From an uncultured Elusimicrobia bacterium (lineage in GTDB: Bacteria > Elusimicrobiota > Elusimicrobia > Elusimicrobiales > Elusimicrobiaceae): a DNA stretch of 12,854 nucleotides. The first letter of the stretch is position 1, and each line of letters opens with the position of its first letter. Location: positions 1 through 12,854 of the forward strand of contig CAMUXX010000012.1 of the NCBI GenBank assembly GCA_947164805.1, written 5' to 3'. Under the pieces are notes generated by a model. It did not search any database. It was given only the letters and a program-made list of their open reading frames with translations, and was not told the origin of the DNA. Below, piece after piece: positions 1 to 4,855 of this stretch. The position numbers were made by a program, and so were the translations under genes.

Positions 1-20
1 TCTAAAATTTCATCTATCAC
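1..20 (-). CDS. 5' end of a gene overlapping atpZ, cut by the window edge
   Basis: A GTG codon at 20-18 overlaps the TGA stop of the upstream atpZ-like gene (GTGA, four bases). It is preceded, inside atpZ, by AAAGGA about eight bases upstream, a well-placed ribosome binding site. The visible codons read M-I-D-E-I-L and then leave the window. Overlap plus a good ribosome binding site is typical of translational coupling. By analogy with known atp operons the gene could be atpI or atpB, but six residues cannot show this. Confidence 0.45.
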
Positions 21-247
21 TTTTTTATTCCTTTGTTCTGTTCGTCTAATTTTTTACCGTAATTCAAAGCTGTCTTTACCAGTATATATAAACCTATAGC
101 AAAACTGCCTACAACTCCAAGTAAAATACAAAGCGGAGATGTATCAAATTTCCTATCTAAAAGATATCCGGCATAAGTTCCAATCAGCATAATCAAGCAA
201 AATTCCATACCGAGACCTAAGGCTAAAAGGTGGTCTTCCTTTCTCAT
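17..247 (-). CDS. atpZ: AtpZ/AtpI-family F1Fo ATP synthase accessory membrane protein
   Basis: A 76-aa protein with two membrane segments (about residues 8-29 and 36-60) joined by a short loop, G-Y-L-L-D-R-K-F-D-T-S-P. Both helices are glycine-rich and the tail is lysine-rich. This fits the small family encoded at the head of many bacterial atp operons, which assists assembly of the ATP synthase c-ring or Mg2+ supply (family knowledge, not seen here). Its length is normal for the family. The next gene overlaps its stop codon, so it probably heads an operon. No clear Shine-Dalgarno precedes the ATG. A TACAAT hexamer lies at 259-254, so the mRNA may start at or near the ATG. The family call rests on the two-helix pattern and is fairly secure; the exact role is not. 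Confidence 0.75.
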   Translation of the reverse strand: MRKEDHLLALGLGMEFCLIMLIGTYAGYLLDRKFDTSPLCILLGVVGSFAIGLYILVKTALNYGKKLDEQNKGIKK

Positions 248-320
248 AAATACATTGTAACACTTTTAGAGGAAAAATGTAATAAGGAATATTGAATTTA
301 CAATTTTTATTTTATGCCGT

Positions 321-416
321 TTAAATATCTTTGTCATGCTTTGCAATCAACAAAACTATATAAAAGGCAAGAAGCATTATCATAAAAAAACTAAAAAATA
401 TTAAAAAAGTTTGCAT
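321..416 (-). CDS. 31-aa single-pass membrane micropeptide
   Basis: A small open reading frame encodes M-Q-T-F-L-I-F-F-S-F-F, then a hydrophobic stretch M-I-M-L-L-A-F-Y-I-V-L-L-I-A, then a charged tail K-H-D-K-D-I and TAA. AGGAGG (plus-strand 421-426) lies four bases before the ATG and is one of the best ribosome binding sites in the window. The peptide is one membrane helix with a charged end, like KdpF- or CydX-type subunits, but no kdp or cyd gene is visible. It sits between a structured RNA (427-589) and atpZ, on the same strand as both. I do not recognise it. The ribosome binding site and the coherent helix plus charged tail argue for a real gene. Confidence 0.6.
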   Translation of the reverse strand: MQTFLIFFSFFMIMLLAFYIVLLIAKHDKDI

Positions 417-426
417 GAAACCTCCT

Positions 427-589
427 AAAATCCCAATAAAAAACGGCTGCTTACACTATGGATTGAAGGTCACAGCAAAACAGCCGAATCTTGCCGTTCA
501 AAAGAACGGCAAAATTAAAACGACTGCTTTTTAGGCCTTCAATCCTTTTGCTTTTGCAAAAGACAATCCAATTAAGGATTACCTAAAAA
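427..589 (-). promoter_or_regulatory. Structured leader RNA with competing terminator and antiterminator pairings
   Basis: Between guaC and the 31-aa peptide the minus strand holds many complementary segments. A perfect 9-bp hairpin with a UUUU loop is at 512-491 (GCCGTTC/GAACGGC core). A 6-bp hairpin TTTTGC/GCAAAA is at 561-546 and a 5-bp hairpin AATCC/GGATT at 580-565. GGATTGAAGG (545-536) is fully complementary to CCTTCAATCC (469-460). TTTTTAGG (589-582) pairs with CCTAAAAA (535-528), which crosses the previous helix. CGGCTG (486-481) can pair upstream with CAGTCG (526-521) or downstream with CAGCCG (449-444), the latter followed by six Ts. That gives mutually exclusive antiterminator and terminator states, as in riboswitches or attenuators. 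I could not assign a known class. Confidence 0.6.
438..486 (-). terminator. Conditional intrinsic terminator within the leader
   Basis: On the minus strand CGGCTG (486-481) pairs with CAGCCG (449-444), with an inner CTGTG/CATAG helix, and is followed at once by TTTTTT (443-438). The inner loop contains CCTTCAATCC, which can instead pair with GGATTGAAGG further upstream. The hairpin is therefore likely one of two alternative folds and not a constitutive stop. It lies just before the AGGAGG of the 31-aa peptide. Confidence 0.5.
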
Positions 590-594
590 ACAAA

Positions 595-617
595 ATTATA
601 TTAGGGTTTTTAACCCT
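595..617 (-). promoter_or_regulatory. Candidate -10 (TATAAT) for the structured leader, after a short hairpin
   Basis: On the minus strand a perfect TATAAT occupies 600-595, so transcription would begin near the first U-rich helix strand of the leader. Just upstream, AGGGTT/AACCCT (617-603) forms a 6-bp hairpin with a 3-nt loop. This may be a weak terminator for guaC, whose stop codon is about 40 bases before it. No convincing -35 box is visible. Confidence 0.35.
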
Positions 618-659
618 TCATTAAAATAATTATCCCGAATTACAATAACTAAAATTAAG

Positions 660-1757
660 TTAATCAAAAATTGTATTAAGCTGCCTGGAAACGCGGTAAA
701 ATGTAGCGCATTTCGGCATATCTTTTAAGCGTTTTGCGCCGATATATGTCATGCAACTTCTTATACCGCCCAAGATGCTCAAAATTGTCGGTTCCAAAGG
801 CCCGCGAAGAGGCAAATTAACTTCCTTGCCCTCACTTGCACGGTACTTTTTCATACCGCCGTAATGTTCTTCTTGGGCATATTGGGAACTCATACCGTAA
901 AACTTTTTGTAAGTTTTTTCTTCAAGTTTAACTTGGTAAGCATTTTGACCAACCGGTTCAAGTTCATTTGTTTGGAAGGTTTTTGTGCAAATTTCGCCAC
1001 CGCTTTCATCATGCCCGGCAAGCATACCGCCAAGCATTATAAAATCTGCCCCGGCACAAAAACTTTTGCACAAATCACCGGCAACAGTACAACCGCCGTC
1101 AGCACAAACCATTCCGCCTACGCCATGGGTTGCATCTGCACATTCAACAACCGTTGAAAATTGCGGCCTGCCCACGCCCGTTAATTTGCGTGTTGTGCAA
1201 ACAGAACCAGGGCCAATACCTACTTTTACGATATCGGCACCGTTTAAAATTAAATCCTCACACATATCACCGGTTACGACATTGCCTGCCATAATCAAAC
1301 TATCCGGATAGGCCTCACGAACTTGCTTAACATAGTTTATCAAATAAGGTGAATAACCGTTTGCAACATCAATGCAAATATTATTTACAAGTTTGGTTTT
1401 CATCATAACTTGCAACTTTTCAAAATCTTTATCATTAACGCCGGTGGAAATAAATATCAAATCATTATTACCGTGTTCTTTTTTATTTTGTCTTAAAAAT
1501 TTTGTGAGTTCTTCAACGGAATAATGTTTATGCAAAGCAGTAAACAAATTATTTGCCTGCATAACTTTTGCAATTTCAAAAGTGCCTGTCGTTGCCATAT
1601 TGGCAGCAACAATACCTGTTGCTTTAATAGTTTTGGGGCACCATTTAAAGGTATATTCCCTTATAATATTAACTTCGGAGCGGGAAGTTAAGGCCGAACG
1701 TTTGGGCCTGAGTAAGACATCACAATAGTCTAATTGTAAATCATCATAAATACGCAT
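660..1757 (-). CDS. guaC: GMP reductase
   Basis: A 365-aa protein of the IMPDH/GMPR family. It reduces GMP to IMP and ammonia with NADPH, recycling guanine nucleotides to the IMP branch point in the cytosol. The family active-site loop G-I-G-P-G-S-V-C-T-T-R is at 180-190 with the nucleophile Cys187. C-I-D-V-A-N-G-Y (128-135), A-G-N-V-V-T-G (157-163) and the G-G-M-L-A-G-H phosphate-binding region (243-249) are also present. There is no CBS domain, and the N-terminus closely follows the E. coli GuaC pattern (R-P-K-R-S, S-R-S-E-V). Both points favour GMP reductase over IMP dehydrogenase. The mobile flap between E-S-G-G and F-Y-G-M-S-S is about 19 residues longer than I recall in E. coli. AGGAGG sits four bases before the ATG. 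The gene is divergent from the sigma factor gene. Confidence 0.93.
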   Translation of the reverse strand: MRIYDDLQLDYCDVLLRPKRSALTSRSEVNIIREYTFKWCPKTIKATGIVAANMATTGTFEIAKVMQANNLFTALHKHYSVEELTKFLRQNKKEHGNNDLIFISTGVNDKDFEKLQVMMKTKLVNNICIDVANGYSPYLINYVKQVREAYPDSLIMAGNVVTGDMCEDLILNGADIVKVGIGPGSVCTTRKLTGVGRPQFSTVVECADATHGVGGMVCADGGCTVAGDLCKSFCAGADFIMLGGMLAGHDESGGEICTKTFQTNELEPVGQNAYQVKLEEKTYKKFYGMSSQYAQEEHYGGMKKYRASEGKEVNLPLRGPLEPTILSILGGIRSCMTYIGAKRLKDMPKCATFYRVSRQLNTIFD

Positions 1758-1767
1758 AAATCCTCCT

Positions 1768-1841
1768 AGGGCATAATATAGATTTTATAAAATAATGACC
1801 ATATGTGCAAAGTAATTTTAAATTTTGTATCATTATAATAT
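1768..1841. promoter_or_regulatory. Divergent promoter region between guaC and the sigma factor gene
   Basis: This 74-base AT-rich spacer must drive both directions. Rightward, TATAAT (1834-1839) ends two bases before the sigma ATG, which is too close for a normal leader. TATCAT (1828-1833) with GTGCAA (1805-1810) at a 17-base spacing would place the start site about at the ATG. Leftward, TATATT (1780-1775) lies before the guaC ribosome binding site without a clear -35. No operator palindrome is evident. Confidence 0.35.
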
Positions 1842-2855
1842 ATGGACAAAAGTATAGACTCAGCAAACGAATATTTCAGGGAAATAGGCACCATAGTTAA
1901 ACAAATAGACAGGGAAAAGGAGGCCACCCTTTGGAAACAATATAAGAAAGGGGATCTTTCTGCCCGTGATGAATTATTTAAATTACACCTGCGCCTTGTT
2001 ATACCTGCAGCCCGCCGTTTTTTACGCCCCGGCTGCGATTTAATGGATCTGGTGGAAGAAGGCAACCTAGGCTTACTGCAAGCAATAGAAAAATTTGATT
2101 ATAAATTAGGTTACCGCTTTTCTACTTACGCAATACATTGGATAGAGCAATTTATCCGCCGTTCTGTTGAAGAACAGGCAACAAATATTAAAATTCCGCA
2201 ACATGCCTGGGAAAATTTAAGAACATGGAGCAAGGCTTTAGAAAAATTGAAATCGAAACTTAACCGCGAGCCTACATTAAATGAAATTGCCCATGAACTT
2301 AATATAACTGCAAAGCAGGTGGTATCCATTTTAAACACTTTAAATGCTGCTTACGGGATAGACTCTTTATCTAATTTAGTACAGAGTGATGAAGACAGTT
2401 TAACCTTAGAAGAAACTTTAAGCGACGAAAGCAAAACTAATCCGGACCATCTGATACTTATACAATCTTCGCAGGAAGAAATCAAAAAAATCTTGGAAGA
2501 TTTACCGGAAAGGGATAGGGAAATTTTGATATTACGTTACGGCCTTACTGCTGAAATACCGGACACTTTATCAGATATAGCAAAAAAGTTAAATATTTCC
2601 AGGGAACGTGTCAGGCAAATTGAAGAACGCGCTGTTCGTAAAGTGCGCCAAAGAGCAATAGAACTTGGTTTAATTGATGAAGAAAAAAAACAAAACAAAG
2701 CCATCAATTTTCATACCGGCACACAAATTAAACAGACAACAGACATTTTAGGTAATGAAATTGCAAACAGTCCGCTTGCCAAATTAATTAAGAAGGCAAA
2801 AAAGATTTCAAAAAATACCAAAACAAAAAAGAAAAATAAGAAAGATAAGAGGTAA
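1842..2855 (+). CDS. Sigma-70 family RNA polymerase sigma factor (RpoD/RpoS-like, group 2)
   Basis: A 337-aa protein that directs RNA polymerase to promoters. Region 1.2 is about 5-37, region 2 about 41-119, region 3 about 120-195 and region 4 about 216-272. The recognition helix S-R-E-R-V-R-Q-I-E-E-R (253-263) is canonical for -35 boxes. Region 1.1 is absent, as in stress-type or alternative factors. The -10 helix reads Y-A-I-H-W-I-E-Q-F-I-R-R (96-107). Primary factors have Y-A-T-W-W-I-R-Q-A-I-T-R, so one melting tryptophan is a histidine and the threonine two residues after Q-A is an arginine. The last 35 residues form a very lysine-rich tail not usual for the family. No Shine-Dalgarno precedes the ATG and an in-frame stop lies just upstream, so this start is forced. 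It probably forms an operon with apt, two bases downstream. Confidence 0.9.
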   Translation: MDKSIDSANEYFREIGTIVKQIDREKEATLWKQYKKGDLSARDELFKLHLRLVIPAARRFLRPGCDLMDLVEEGNLGLLQAIEKFDYKLGYRFSTYAIHWIEQFIRRSVEEQATNIKIPQHAWENLRTWSKALEKLKSKLNREPTLNEIAHELNITAKQVVSILNTLNAAYGIDSLSNLVQSDEDSLTLEETLSDESKTNPDHLILIQSSQEEIKKILEDLPERDREILILRYGLTAEIPDTLSDIAKKLNISRERVRQIEERAVRKVRQRAIELGLIDEEKKQNKAINFHTGTQIKQTTDILGNEIANSPLAKLIKKAKKISKNTKTKKKNKKDKR

Positions 2856-2857
2856 AT

Positions 2858-3379
2858 ATGTCTAAACAAGAAGAAGTTTTAAATATTATACGCGCAATAC
2901 CGGATTATCCGAAACAAGGTATAATTTTCCGCGATATTACACCGCTACTCGGGCATGCTGAACTTTTTAAATACGTTATTGATGAACTTGCGGCACTTTG
3001 CAAAAATCAAGGTATAACAAAAATTGTGGGTATTGAATCCCGCGGGTTTATCTTCGGCGCACCTTTGGCTTATGCTTTGGGTATCGGTTTTGTACCAATA
3101 CGCAAAAAAGGTAAACTGCCTTACAAAAAAATTGCAGCAAGTTTTACATTAGAATACGGTACCGATATCGTTGAAATGCATGAAGATGCCTTAACCAAAG
3201 ACGATAAAGTAATTTTAATTGACGACCTTCTTGCCACCGGCGGAACAACACGCGCGGGGCTTGAACTTATAAACAAACTCGGTGCAAAAACTGCCTTTTG
3301 TTTATATGTAATTGAACTTACTGCTTTAAACGGCGGCAAGACCTTAAATGTTCCGTATAAGAGTTTAATTAAGTATTAA
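2858..3379 (+). CDS. apt: Adenine phosphoribosyltransferase
   Basis: A 173-aa cytosolic salvage enzyme: adenine + PRPP gives AMP + PPi. The PRPP-binding motif V-I-L-I-D-D-L-L-A-T-G-G-T-T is at 118-131. The family N-terminus I-P-D-Y-P-K-Q-G-I-I-F-R-D-I-T-P-L is at 14-30, and the G-I-E-S-R-G-F-I-F-G element is at 58-67. Its length is normal for bacterial Apt and it appears complete. The ribosome binding site AGAGG lies inside the last codons of the sigma gene, so the two genes are likely translationally coupled. A strong terminator follows. Placing a salvage enzyme under the same transcript as a sigma factor is unusual. Confidence 0.95.
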   Translation: MSKQEEVLNIIRAIPDYPKQGIIFRDITPLLGHAELFKYVIDELAALCKNQGITKIVGIESRGFIFGAPLAYALGIGFVPIRKKGKLPYKKIAASFTLEYGTDIVEMHEDALTKDDKVILIDDLLATGGTTRAGLELINKLGAKTAFCLYVIELTALNGGKTLNVPYKSLIKY

Positions 3380-3397
3380 GTTTAAATCTTAATGTGA

Positions 3398-3427
3398 AAT
3401 ACCCGCGTTTTAAGCGCGGGTATTTTT
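3398..3427 (+). terminator. Rho-independent terminator after apt
   Basis: AATACCCGCG (3398-3407) pairs perfectly over 10 bp with CGCGGGTATT (3415-3424), with a 7-nt loop and Ts following. It lies between two convergent genes. On the minus strand the hairpin is followed only by TTTC, so termination of the DUF2238 transcript there would be weaker. Confidence 0.85.
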
Positions 3428-3444
3428 ATATGAAAAGATTAAAA

Positions 3445-4038
3445 TTATTTTACCTTAGTTTTACGAAATTTAAAATAGAATATAATACTTCCGATTATCG
3501 CACCGAGTGTATCCATTAACATATCTTTTTGGGCATCCCAAATATCACCTTGGGACCCTAAAAAAGCAAGGCCGACATCACCGCCGTCAATAACAGCATA
3601 TATCCACTCTATTAACTCCCAAAAATTTGCCAAAGCCATTATAAATATTATTCCGAAAAATGCCGCAAATTTAAGTGATGTAATAAGTTTTTTTCTATAT
3701 ACAAATTCACAAACTAGAAATGAACTTATACCTATTATAAAGTGGGCAACCCTATCAAAATGATTTCTGCCATCGCCTAATATGTCTATAAATGGAACCT
3801 TTTCAAAAGTATAGCATGCACCTATTGTATGCAAAAATATCCATAAGAACACAATAAAATATGCTAAATCGGAAAAACGAAATTTTTTATAGGTCAAACT
3901 TAATAACAAAACCGCAAAAACAACACTGGAAATTTCTACATACCAAACATTAACATCATAAGCATAAAAATAGGACCACAAAACTTCAATAGACCAAATA
4001 CATAATAATACCAAAGGAAAATTAAAGTATTTTTTCAT
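3445..4038 (-). CDS. DUF2238 (YjdF-like) integral membrane protein
   Basis: A 197-aa polytopic membrane protein with about six hydrophobic segments (near 8-25, 35-50, 57-72, 98-115, 124-142, 174-190). Conserved polar motifs match the DUF2238/YjdF family as I remember it: H-T-I-G-A-C-Y-T (70-77), N-H-F-D-R-V-A-H-F (92-100), E-L-I-E-W (141-145) and G-S-Q-G-D-I-W-D-A-Q-K-D-M (161-173). The His, Asp and Glu residues at membrane edges suggest metal or ion handling, but the family has no assigned function that I know of. The gene is convergent with apt and appears to be a single-gene unit. There is no strong ribosome binding site; a TATAAC lies about 12 bases before the ATG. Confidence 0.85.
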   Translation of the reverse strand: MKKYFNFPLVLLCIWSIEVLWSYFYAYDVNVWYVEISSVVFAVLLLSLTYKKFRFSDLAYFIVFLWIFLHTIGACYTFEKVPFIDILGDGRNHFDRVAHFIIGISSFLVCEFVYRKKLITSLKFAAFFGIIFIMALANFWELIEWIYAVIDGGDVGLAFLGSQGDIWDAQKDMLMDTLGAIIGSIIFYFKFRKTKVK

Positions 4039-4127
4039 AGCACACTTTTTTTGTTATAGTCAAAATAAGTAATGGAATAATTTTATTTTAGCAATTTTTA
4101 AAACATTTGAGTAAAAAAACAAAAAAT

Positions 4128-4156
4128 TTGCGTTAAACCAATAAAAAAGATATAAT
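4128..4156 (+). promoter_or_regulatory. Promoter of the tRNA-Asp gene
   Basis: TTGCGT (4128-4133) and a perfect TATAAT (4151-4156) are separated by exactly 17 bases. The predicted start is about seven bases before the tRNA. This is the most consensus-like vegetative promoter in the window. Confidence 0.75.
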
Positions 4157-4169
4157 ATAAATATAAATT

Positions 4170-4247
4170 GGAGTCATGGTGTAGCCTGGTTAACACGCTG
4201 CCCTGTCAAGGCAGAGACCGCGGGTTCAAATCCCGTTGACTCCGCCA
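4170..4247 (+). tRNA. tRNA-Asp (anticodon GTC), CCA encoded
   Basis: The acceptor stem GGAGTCA (4170-4176) pairs fully with TGACTCC (4237-4243), followed by discriminator G and an encoded CCA (4245-4247). The D arm (GTGT/ACAC) encloses AGCCTGGTTA. The anticodon stem CTGCC/GGCAG (4198-4202, 4210-4214) encloses CTGTCAA with anticodon GTC at 4205-4207. The T loop is TTCAAAT. All arms are intact, so this is a functional single-copy tRNA transcript with its own promoter and terminator. Its 3' end is repeated 214 bases downstream. Confidence 0.97.
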
Positions 4248-4338
4248 TTTGAAAACCCCTACACAAAGTGTGGGGGTTTTTAAGTGGCGGTATAGCAATG
4301 CCAACTGCTTGGCATTGCGCCGGGATTTGAAGGGCGGA
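4228..4338 (+). repeat. tRNA-tail repeat, unit A
   Basis: The unit runs from AAATCCCGTTGACTCCG (tRNA 3' end, 4228-4244) to CGGGATTTGAAGGGCGGA (4321-4338). It contains the tRNA terminator and then a perfect 10-bp hairpin with a CTGC loop (GCAATGCCAA/TTGGCATTGC, 4295-4318). AAATCCCG at the left and CGGGATTT at the right form terminal inverted repeats. CGGGATTTGAA is the reverse complement of the tRNA T-loop region. Unit B repeats this order. Confidence 0.7.
4252..4281 (+). terminator. Terminator of the tRNA-Asp transcript
   Basis: AAACCCCTACAC pairs with GTGTGGGGGTTT (12 bp with one G-T) around an AAA loop and is followed by Ts. It begins five bases after the CCA end, as expected for a single tRNA transcript. 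Confidence 0.88.
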
Positions 4339-4441
4339 GCGTTTTTTTTGTTTGAGCGCGAGCCGCACCGGCAAAGCGCGAAAGGCAAAAACCGCGAGCC
4401 CGGGCCCAAAAGCGTTTTGCGTCAGCAAAACGACTGTAGGG
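4339..4441. other. GC-rich spacer between the two tRNA-tail units
   Basis: No gene is visible. The spacer is more GC-rich than its surroundings and has short palindromes, including GTTTTGC-GTCA-GCAAAAC (4414-4431) and GAGCGCGAG-type segments near 4353-4377. Reading frames across it encode peptides typical of frames crossing tRNA genes on the opposite strand and look spurious. Confidence 0.5.
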
Positions 4442-4546
4442 AAATCCCGTTGACTCCGAAAAAATTTACCCTCCTTTACGGAGGGTTAATTTTTTGGGGG
4501 CAAAGAAAGCAAACTGCTTTGCTTTCGTCGGGATTTGAAGGGCGGA
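4442..4546 (+). repeat. tRNA-tail repeat, unit B
   Basis: An identical 17-base copy of the tRNA-Asp tail (4442-4458) is followed by a different terminator-like hairpin (ACCCTCC/GGAGGGT, 4468-4486, then Ts). Next comes a 9-bp hairpin with the same CTGC loop but a different stem (GAAAGCAAA/TTTGCTTTC, 4505-4526). The unit ends with an identical copy of CGGGATTTGAAGGGCGGA (4529-4546). Identical ends around divergent but still paired hairpins imply an old duplication whose folding is maintained, or two copies of a repeat family. Confidence 0.7.
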
Positions 4547-4570
4547 AATTTTATTTATAACCCATCCCCC

Positions 4571-4607
4571 TAACCCCTCCACCTTTGCAAGCAAAGGGGC
4601 GGGGAAT
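4571..4607. repeat. GC-rich palindromic repeat (REP-like)
   Basis: CCTTTGC (4582-4588) and GCAAAGG (4591-4597) form a near-continuous palindrome. It is flanked by CCCC (4574-4577) and GGGG (4601-4604) and, outside these, by TAA and TTA. Pyrimidine-rich CCCATCCCCC precedes it. The form matches extragenic palindromes dispersed in many genomes; only one copy is in this window. Confidence 0.45.
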
Positions 4608-4650
4608 TAGCGGAAATATTTTTATTTAATAAAGCCAAACCATGCGCACA

Positions 4651-4785
4651 CATCCGGCAAGTATTTTTGAGGAAATTTTAATTTTCTCTGCGACGACAAG
4701 TACCAAGAAGAACGGGGAGCGAAGCGACATCTCGGTACTTTAGGAGCAGAAAAATCAAAATTTACTAAAAAGAATTAGCCGGCAT
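4651..4785. repeat. Long imperfect inverted repeat (MITE/REP-like element)
   Basis: Two arms of about 50 bases are imperfectly complementary: CCGGC (4654-4658) with GCCGG (4778-4782), the AAATTTTAATTTTC region (4673-4686) with GAAAAATCAAAATTT (4749-4763), and AAGTACC (4698-4704) with GGTACTT (4734-4740). The central loop holds GGGGAGCGAAGCGACATCTC, a purine-rich and CG-containing segment. There is no open reading frame. As RNA it would be a hairpin of about 130 nt; as DNA it resembles a small non-autonomous mobile element. Confidence 0.55.
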
Positions 4786-4834
4786 AAAATGGAATTTGCA
4801 AGTTTCATATTTTCTACGTAAAATATTTCCTCTC

Positions 4835-4855
4835 TATATTTGCTAAAATATATAT
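4835..4855 (+). promoter_or_regulatory. AT-rich start region of the purB operon without a Shine-Dalgarno
   Basis: TATATT (4835-4840) and TAAAAT (4844-4849) are possible -10 elements immediately before the purB ATG at 4856. Either would place the transcription start within about 10 bases of, or at, the start codon. There is no AGGAGG-like sequence and no clear -35. Confidence 0.35.

Noticed and set aside
321..416. KdpF potassium-pump subunit
   Set aside because: The length and single helix are similar, but kdpABC is absent and the sequence match is too weak to name.
427..589. CRISPR array or retron non-coding RNA
   Set aside because: There are no regularly spaced direct repeats, and no cas or reverse transcriptase gene is nearby. 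The pairings are better explained by an attenuator.
660..1757. IMP dehydrogenase (guaB)
   Set aside because: There is no CBS domain, and the N-terminal and flap motifs follow GMP reductase.
4228..4458. Integrated genomic island bounded by tRNA attachment repeats
   Set aside because: The two 17-base tRNA tails are only 214 bases apart and there is no integrase or cargo between them, so a full integrative element is not present. A remnant or repeat family is more likely.
4174..4560. Open reading frames on both strands across and after tRNA-Asp, up to 103 codons
   Set aside because: They cross the tRNA, its terminator and the repeat units, lack ribosome binding sites, and encode the kind of peptide commonly mis-called from tRNA antisense frames.
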